Made by a program: the position numbers and the translations under genes
Shown here: piece after piece, positions 5,625 through 9,695 of the stretch
How the letters are laid out: every line of letters starts with the position of its first letter
Position numbering within the stretch: the stretch's first letter is position 1
NCBI GenBank assembly: GCA_964641715.1
Contig: CAZXMB010000114.1
Coordinates: 1-9,695, forward strand
Source of the DNA: CAZXMB01 sp964641715
GTDB taxonomy: Bacteria > Desulfobacterota > BSN033 > UBA1163
Direction of reading: 5' to 3'
DNA length: 9,695 nt
The notes under the pieces: generated by a model
The model's input: only the letters and a program-made list of their open reading frames with translations
Database searches by the model: none
What the model was told of the DNA's origin: nothing

Positions 5625-7521
5625 GAATACCCTTCCCAAACTCCTGAAAAGGAATTTTGAAAAATACGGCGACCGAAGGATTGCCATGAGGGTGAAGGAT
5701 CGCGGGATCTGGCAGCGATTTACCTGGAAGGATTATTATGAGAGGGTCAAATATGTGACGCTGGGTTTCATCTCTCTCGGGATGAAAAGAGGGGATAAGG
5801 TTTCGATCCTCGGAGAGAATAAACCCCAAATCTTCTGGGCCGAGTTGGCTGTCCAGTCAGCGGGCGGAACTGTGGTGGGGATCTATACGGACTGCACGCC
5901 CCCCGAAGTCAAATTCTTCGTCAAGGATTCTGACTCCACCTTTGTCGTTGCCCACGACCAGGAGCAGGTGGACAAACTTCTCCGGATCAAAGAGGATCTC
6001 CCACTCGTAAAAAAGGTGATCTACTGGGATCCGAAAGGATTATGGAATTACGAGGACCCGATCCTGATCGATTTTCCGGAGATGATCCATCTCGGGAAGA
6101 AGTATGAGAAGAGCCATCCCGGTCTATTCGAGGAAAGCGTTAAACAGGAAAAGGGTGAGGAGATTGCCCTCGTCTGTTATACCTCCGGAACGACGGGATT
6201 ACCCAAAGGAGCCATGATCAGCCACAAGGGCCTTGTCGCTATTGCACAGGCCTGGCGGGACGTCGACCACTGGTCTGAGCGTGATCGTTATGTCTCATTT
6301 ATCCCTCCCGGCTGGATAGCCGAGCAGGCGGTCGGGGTCGCCGGACAACTGGTCTCGGGCATGGAGGTCAATTTTCCCGAGGAACCTGAAACGGTTCAGG
6401 AAAATATCAGAGAGATCGGGCCCAGTATCCTCTTCTTTGCTCCCCGTCTGTGGGAGAACATCAACCGGATGATCCAGGCAAAGATCACCGATACCTCTGC
6501 TTGGAGAAGATGGATCTATCATCTCTTCCTTCCCATCGGATATAAAACCGCAGAATTCCGTTCCTCTCGAAAAGGGCTGGGCGGATTCAGGAGATTTCTT
6601 TATCAGATCGCCCACTGGGTTCTCTTTCGTCCCCTCAGGGATCGGGTTGGGCTTTCCAATATTAGATGCGCCTATACCGCTGGAAGTGCGGTGAGCCCGG
6701 AGATTCTCAACTATTTTCAGGCAATCGGTGTGAACATTAAACAGGTCTATGGCGGATCGGAACAGGGATTGGTGACGATTCACCGGGATGGAGGGATCAA
6801 ATATGAAACCTGCGGCCCCCCCATGCCGGGAGTGGAGGTCCGTCTCTCACCGGAAGGCGAAATACTGGTCAGGGGGGAGAATATCTTTTCAGGATACTAT
6901 AAGAATCAGGAGGCCACCCGGGAGAAAATTCGGGAGGGCTGGTACTATACGGGCGATTTTGGCTATATCGATGAAGACCGCCATCTCGTGGTGATCGACC
7001 GGATGGAGGATCTCAAGGCATTGAGGGACGGCCGGAAATTCTCGCCCCAGTTTGCCGAGATCCGGTTGAGATTCTGTCCCTATATCAAGGATGCCCTGGT
7101 GGTCGGAGGAGAGGATAAGGATTATGTCACCGCCATCATCAACATCGATCTTGAAAATGTGGGCCGGTGGGCTGAAACCGGAAGGATCCCCTACACGACC
7201 TTCACCGACCTCTCTCAAAAATCAGTGGTGATCGAATTGATCAAAAAGGATATCCGGCGGATCAATCAGTTTCTTCCGGATTGGTCCAGGATTAAAAAAT
7301 TTGTCAACCTCCATAAGGAATTTGATGCCGACGAGGCGGAGTTGACCCGCACCCGAAAACTGAGGAGGGCATTCATCGAAGAACGCTATCGCGATCTGAT
7401 CACTGCCCTCTACGGGGAGGATCGCGAATTCGGTGTGGAAACCTCCATTACCTATCGGGATGGAAGAAAAGGGGTGATCCGGACAGCCATCCAGATCAAT
7501 CCGGTGGAGGACGCCCAGTGA
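5617..7521 (+). CDS. AMP-forming acyl-CoA ligase (long-chain acyl-CoA synthetase-like)
   Basis: This encodes 634 residues, the size of COG1022-type acyl-CoA synthetases, which make acyl-CoA from a carboxylic acid, ATP and CoA through an acyl-adenylate. Adenylation-superfamily motifs are in order: A3 YTSGTTGLPKG (188-198), FAPRLWE (274-280), A5 YGGSEQG (378-384, more often YGxTE), A7 YYTGD (443-447), and the A8 hinge DRMEDLKALRDGRKFSP (461-477). Lys581, in RTRKLRR, is the likely A10 adenylation lysine. No signal peptide is seen, so it is cytosolic. The last 45 residues extend past the usual end and include a basic stretch of unknown role. It overlaps the preceding ATPase gene by 8 bp and the following permease gene as GTGA, so it is certainly part of the transport operon. 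This arrangement suggests activation of the imported acid on entry. The substrate could be a fatty, dicarboxylic or aromatic acid. Confidence 0.92.
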   Translation: MPENTLPKLLKRNFEKYGDRRIAMRVKDRGIWQRFTWKDYYERVKYVTLGFISLGMKRGDKVSILGENKPQIFWAELAVQSAGGTVVGIYTDCTPPEVKFFVKDSDSTFVVAHDQEQVDKLLRIKEDLPLVKKVIYWDPKGLWNYEDPILIDFPEMIHLGKKYEKSHPGLFEESVKQEKGEEIALVCYTSGTTGLPKGAMISHKGLVAIAQAWRDVDHWSERDRYVSFIPPGWIAEQAVGVAGQLVSGMEVNFPEEPETVQENIREIGPSILFFAPRLWENINRMIQAKITDTSAWRRWIYHLFLPIGYKTAEFRSSRKGLGGFRRFLYQIAHWVLFRPLRDRVGLSNIRCAYTAGSAVSPEILNYFQAIGVNIKQVYGGSEQGLVTIHRDGGIKYETCGPPMPGVEVRLSPEGEILVRGENIFSGYYKNQEATREKIREGWYYTGDFGYIDEDRHLVVIDRMEDLKALRDGRKFSPQFAEIRLRFCPYIKDALVVGGEDKDYVTAIINIDLENVGRWAETGRIPYTTFTDLSQKSVVIELIKKDIRRINQFLPDWSRIKKFVNLHKEFDADEAELTRTRKLRRAFIEERYRDLITALYGEDREFGVETSITYRDGRKGVIRTAIQINPVEDAQ

Positions 7522-8402
7522 AGGAGTTTCTTCAGCTTGCCATTCCGGGATTGATGATCGGTGGCCTCTATGCCCTGGTGGCCGCAGCGATTGTCCTGGT
7601 CTATAAATCGACCCGTGTGGTCAGCCTGGCTCACGGCCAGCTCCTGGCCTTTGGGGGTCTCTTTCTCTGGGTCGCTCTCGTCGCCTTGAGGCTCCCTCTT
7701 CTGATCGGTCTTCTGATTTCACTGGCCTGTTCCATGCTGATGGGCTGGCTCGTGGAACGCATCACCCTCAGGCCTTTAATCGGACAACCCCTGATTTCCG
7801 CCTTTCTGATGACCTTCTCCGTCTTTATGGCTCTGGATGGAATCTTTCAATTGATTCTCAAAGGGGAATCAAAAACCTATGCCACCCTTCTGCCCCTCGG
7901 GGAATTCGAAGTGGCGGGGGTCCCTGTGGGATCGGTCCAGCTCATTAGCTTTGGGATCGTCCTCTTCATCTTCCTCCTCTTAACCCTTTTCTTCAGGTTG
8001 ACCAAGACAGGATTGGGGATGAGGGCGACGGCTGAGGACCATCAACTTTCCCAGAGCACGGGGATCAAGGTGAAGACGATCTTCTCCCTCATCTGGATCA
8101 TCTCTGCAATGGTCGCTTCAGTCGCCGGGATGGGGGCGGCCTATGTGATGGATATTCACTTCCCCCTCCCCTACATCGGAATCAAAGGGCTGATCGTGGC
8201 CCTCTTCGGAGGACTGGATTCCCTCCCGGGTGCGCTTCTGGCAGGGCTCATCCTGGGTGTTGCTGAAAACGTCTTTGCGGGTTATCTCGACCCTCTTGTG
8301 GGAGGGGGTCTCAAGGATGTGGCGGCCTATGCCCTGCTTCTCATCATTTTGTTGGTAAAACCCTATGGGCTTTTCGGGTTAAAGAGAATCGAAAGGGTGT
8401 AA
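7518..8402 (+). CDS. livH: LivH-type ABC transporter permease
   Basis: This is a 294-residue inner-membrane permease of the BPD_transp_2 family with about eight hydrophobic segments. The N-terminal GLMIGGLYALVAAAIVLVYK (11-30) followed by VVSLAHGQLLAFGG is the LivH pattern (GxxYALxALGLTLIYG...NFAHGE). The cytoplasmic coupling loop is at 164-185 (TGLGMRATAEDHQLSQSTGIKV), where the ATPase docks. GLIVALFGGLDSLPGALLAGLILG (224-247) is the conserved C-terminal segment. It begins with GTG whose last two bases are the first two of the ligase stop (GTGA), and a good GGAGG lies 7 nt upstream, so the start is secure. It should pair with the LivM-type subunit encoded next. The symbol is at family level; the cargo is probably the substrate of the ligase encoded just upstream. 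Confidence 0.95.
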   Translation: MKEFLQLAIPGLMIGGLYALVAAAIVLVYKSTRVVSLAHGQLLAFGGLFLWVALVALRLPLLIGLLISLACSMLMGWLVERITLRPLIGQPLISAFLMTFSVFMALDGIFQLILKGESKTYATLLPLGEFEVAGVPVGSVQLISFGIVLFIFLLLTLFFRLTKTGLGMRATAEDHQLSQSTGIKVKTIFSLIWIISAMVASVAGMGAAYVMDIHFPLPYIGIKGLIVALFGGLDSLPGALLAGLILGVAENVFAGYLDPLVGGGLKDVAAYALLLIILLVKPYGLFGLKRIERV

Positions 8403-8414
8403 CCCATGAGGCAT

Positions 8415-8427
8415 GGAATACTATTCC
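8415..8427. other. 13-bp palindrome in the LivH-LivM gap
   Basis: GGAATA-C-TATTCC is a perfect odd palindrome within the 50-bp gap between the two permease genes, followed 8 nt later by a run of T (8435-8441). As RNA it could form a 5-bp stem with a 3-nt loop, too weak for a confident terminator. It also lies inside a 14-codon frame (8406-8450) with a moderate Shine-Dalgarno sequence. No function is assigned. Confidence 0.3.
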
Positions 8428-8452
8428 TGATTTGGTTTTTTGAGGTTTGACA

Positions 8453-9499
8453 ATGAGGCCCTGCGGAACTTTTGATGAGCGTTATAGCCAGGATATGGCC
8501 ATTCTCAGGATCAAGCGGCACTGGGGGATTTTAATCGGAGCCCTGATCTTTCTCTATACCTTTCCTCTTTATGGATCCTATTATTTGATCAGCTTGCTCA
8601 ATAGCCTCAGTATCACGATCATCATCGTCCTGGGTCTTCAACTGGTCAGCGGTTATTGCGGACAGATTTCCTTCGGACAGGCCGCCTTCATGGCCATCGG
8701 CGCTTATACCTCAGCCATCCTCACCGGCAAGGTTGGCCTCTCCTTCTTTCTGGCCCTTCCTCTTTCGGGGATCGTTGCAGGTTTAATCGGATTGGGAGGA
8801 GGTGCCCCTTCGCTCCGGATCAAGGGCTTTTATCTCGCCATGGCGACGATCGCCATCCATTTCGTGGTCATGTGGTTGATCCTTCATCTCCAGATCACCG
8901 GAACCACACAGGGTCTCCATCCTCCGGCCCCCCGCATTGCAGGATTTGAATTTGATAGCGATGAAAAAATCTACTACATCATCATCACGGTCATGCTCCT
9001 GATGGTCTATGGTGCCCGGAATATGGTCCGAACCCGGGTGGGCAGGGCTTTCGTAGCCATCCGGGACAATGACCTTGCGGCTGAGGTGATGGGAATCGAG
9101 CTCTACCATTATAAACTGCTCGCCTTTTTCATCTCCTGTTTTTATGCGGGGGTAGCAGGCTCTCTGTGGGCTCACTGGATTCAGATGGTCCATCCCGAAC
9201 AATTTACACTGCTCCATGCCCTCAACTACATCGGAATGCTGATCGTGGGGGGCGTGGGGAGTATCCCCGGTGTCTTTTTCGGTGTCATATTCCTCCGTCT
9301 CCTGGATGAGGGGGTGATGTTCATCGCTCCTTTTCTGGCCTCGATGTTCCCCTGGATTGGGATTCATCCGGCCGCATCGATGGGCGTCTCTGTGTTCGGT
9401 CTCGTCCTCATTCTCTTTCTGATCTTTGAGCCGAGGGGACTGGCCCACCGCTGGGAGATCTTCAAGGCATCTTATCGGCTCTACCCGTTTTCACATTGA
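8453..9499 (+). CDS. livM: LivM-type ABC transporter permease
   Basis: This is a 348-residue inner-membrane permease, partner of the LivH-type subunit. Hydrophobic segments begin at about residue 24. The LivM hallmark SGYCGQISFGQAAFMAIGA (66-84) is clear (family: GYAGQLSLGHAAFFGIGAY). The coupling loop lies at about 197-215 (GRAFVAIRDNDLAAEVMGIE), and GGVGSIPGVFFG (266-277) is the conserved segment before the last helices. The start at ATG 8453 has GAGG 7 nt upstream. A TTG two codons earlier (8447) is in frame but overlaps the spacing region, and Met at 8495 has its AGGA too close. The N-terminus is slightly longer than average. The 50-bp gap from the preceding gene is the widest inside this operon. 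After its stop come 166 bp with no clear terminator before the next start. Confidence 0.95.
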   Translation: MRPCGTFDERYSQDMAILRIKRHWGILIGALIFLYTFPLYGSYYLISLLNSLSITIIIVLGLQLVSGYCGQISFGQAAFMAIGAYTSAILTGKVGLSFFLALPLSGIVAGLIGLGGGAPSLRIKGFYLAMATIAIHFVVMWLILHLQITGTTQGLHPPAPRIAGFEFDSDEKIYYIIITVMLLMVYGARNMVRTRVGRAFVAIRDNDLAAEVMGIELYHYKLLAFFISCFYAGVAGSLWAHWIQMVHPEQFTLLHALNYIGMLIVGGVGSIPGVFFGVIFLRLLDEGVMFIAPFLASMFPWIGIHPAASMGVSVFGLVLILFLIFEPRGLAHRWEIFKASYRLYPFSH

Positions 9500-9596
9500 T
9501 GATACAATAGGAGATAGGGGGATCACGATAGGTTAAATATTTCTTCTGATGTCAGCAGATCGTCTCAATTTGAAGTACAATAATGAGCGATTCCAC

Positions 9597-9668
9597 GAGA
9601 GGGGGTGATGAGGAATCCAGATAAAATTGGAGGTAATCCATGAGGCGTAACGAAAGGAGGTCATGATG
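9597..9668 (+). promoter_or_regulatory. Tandem Shine-Dalgarno/ATG units forming overlapping mini-ORFs
   Basis: Three ribosome-site plus ATG units follow one another. The first is AGAGG before ATG 9608, giving MRNPDKIGGNP with its stop at 9641-9643. The second is GGAGG six nt before ATG 9640, giving MRRNERRS with its stop at 9664-9666. The third is GGAGG before ATG 9663/9666, the apparent start of the real gene. Each stop overlaps the next start (ATGA, then ATGA or TGATG). A weaker frame (9583-9624, 13 codons) precedes them. The arrangement suggests a coupled leader, or duplication of a start region. The AGG-AGG Arg codons of the second peptide are themselves the Shine-Dalgarno of the gene. 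Confidence 0.4.
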
Positions 9669-9695
9669 AAGATGAAAAGGTGGTTATACGGAGTC
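9666..9695 (+). CDS. Start of a further operon gene, probably the ABC substrate-binding protein (partial)
   Basis: The window ends ten codons into a frame reading MKMKRWLYGV. GGAGG lies 5 nt before ATG 9666; ATG 9663 is also in frame but too close to it. The short basic start followed by hydrophobic residues fits the beginning of a signal peptide. Liv-type operons usually encode a periplasmic binding protein (LivJ/LivK type) beside the permeases, and none has yet appeared here. The identity is therefore inferred from position and the first residues only. Confidence 0.5.
   Translation, partial: MKMKRWLYGV

Noticed and set aside
5157..5687. 176-codon minus-strand frame opposite the ATPase gene
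   Set aside because: It is antisense to Walker and signature motifs of a well-recognised protein, has no ribosome site and shows no homology pattern.
8783..9448. 221-codon minus-strand open frame opposite the LivM-type gene
   Set aside because: Its product is rich in His, Asp and Glu with no fold pattern, as expected from the reverse of a membrane-protein gene.
9500..9582. Terminator or promoter after the LivM-type gene
   Set aside because: Only a 4-bp stem (TCTG/CAGA) and isolated TACAAT boxes without a -35 partner are visible, which is not enough to support a call.

Overview
The window looks like a chromosomal catabolic and lipid-metabolism region of a Gram-negative, probably anaerobic bacterium. 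Moderate G+C, a Liv-type ABC operon carrying its own acyl-CoA ligase, a divergent acyl-CoA dehydrogenase, and AT-rich intergenic inverted repeats built on CGAAAyTCGAAACAA and CCAATAACCAAAT together suggest Desulfobacterota (the former Deltaproteobacteria). This assignment is an inference from gene style, not from a marker gene.

Left half, all on the minus strand, read from right to left. An acyl-CoA dehydrogenase (4601-3372) is followed by a 119-bp repeat-filled gap. Next come a divergent beta-ketoacyl synthase (3252-2035), a small membrane protein overlapping its end (2047-1568), a 207-bp gap holding a second inverted-repeat element, and a FabZ-like hotdog dehydratase (1360-917). A TetR-family regulator (755-171) has its own good promoter. 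Its stop codon overlaps, as ATGA, the start of what looks like a metallo-beta-lactamase-fold gene. That gene stops after 55 codons and is probably frameshifted.

Right half, plus strand. A compact operon starts at a TTGACA-N17-TAGCAT promoter (4689-4717). It encodes a LivG-type ATPase (to 5624), an AMP-forming acyl-CoA ligase overlapping it by 8 bp (5617-7521), a LivH-type permease overlapping that as GTGA (7518-8402), and a LivM-type permease (8453-9499). At the right edge are the first ten codons of a further gene, by position probably the periplasmic substrate-binding protein. It is preceded by an unusual run of Shine-Dalgarno/ATG units that form overlapping mini-ORFs. The second ATPase (LivF) expected of such a system is not in the window.

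How it may work together: the ABC system would import a carboxylic acid (fatty, dicarboxylic or aromatic; the substrate cannot be read from sequence), the ligase would trap it as a CoA thioester, and the divergent acyl-CoA dehydrogenase would begin its oxidation. The TetR protein could control this, as TetR-family repressors often do for acyl-CoA pathways.

The most unusual item is the ketosynthase. It keeps the active-site Cys and a conserved Lys but has Ala and Glu in place of the two catalytic histidines, and it has lost the C-terminal GFGGTN motif. It sits beside a dehydratase and a small membrane protein, with no acyl carrier protein or ketoreductase in view.
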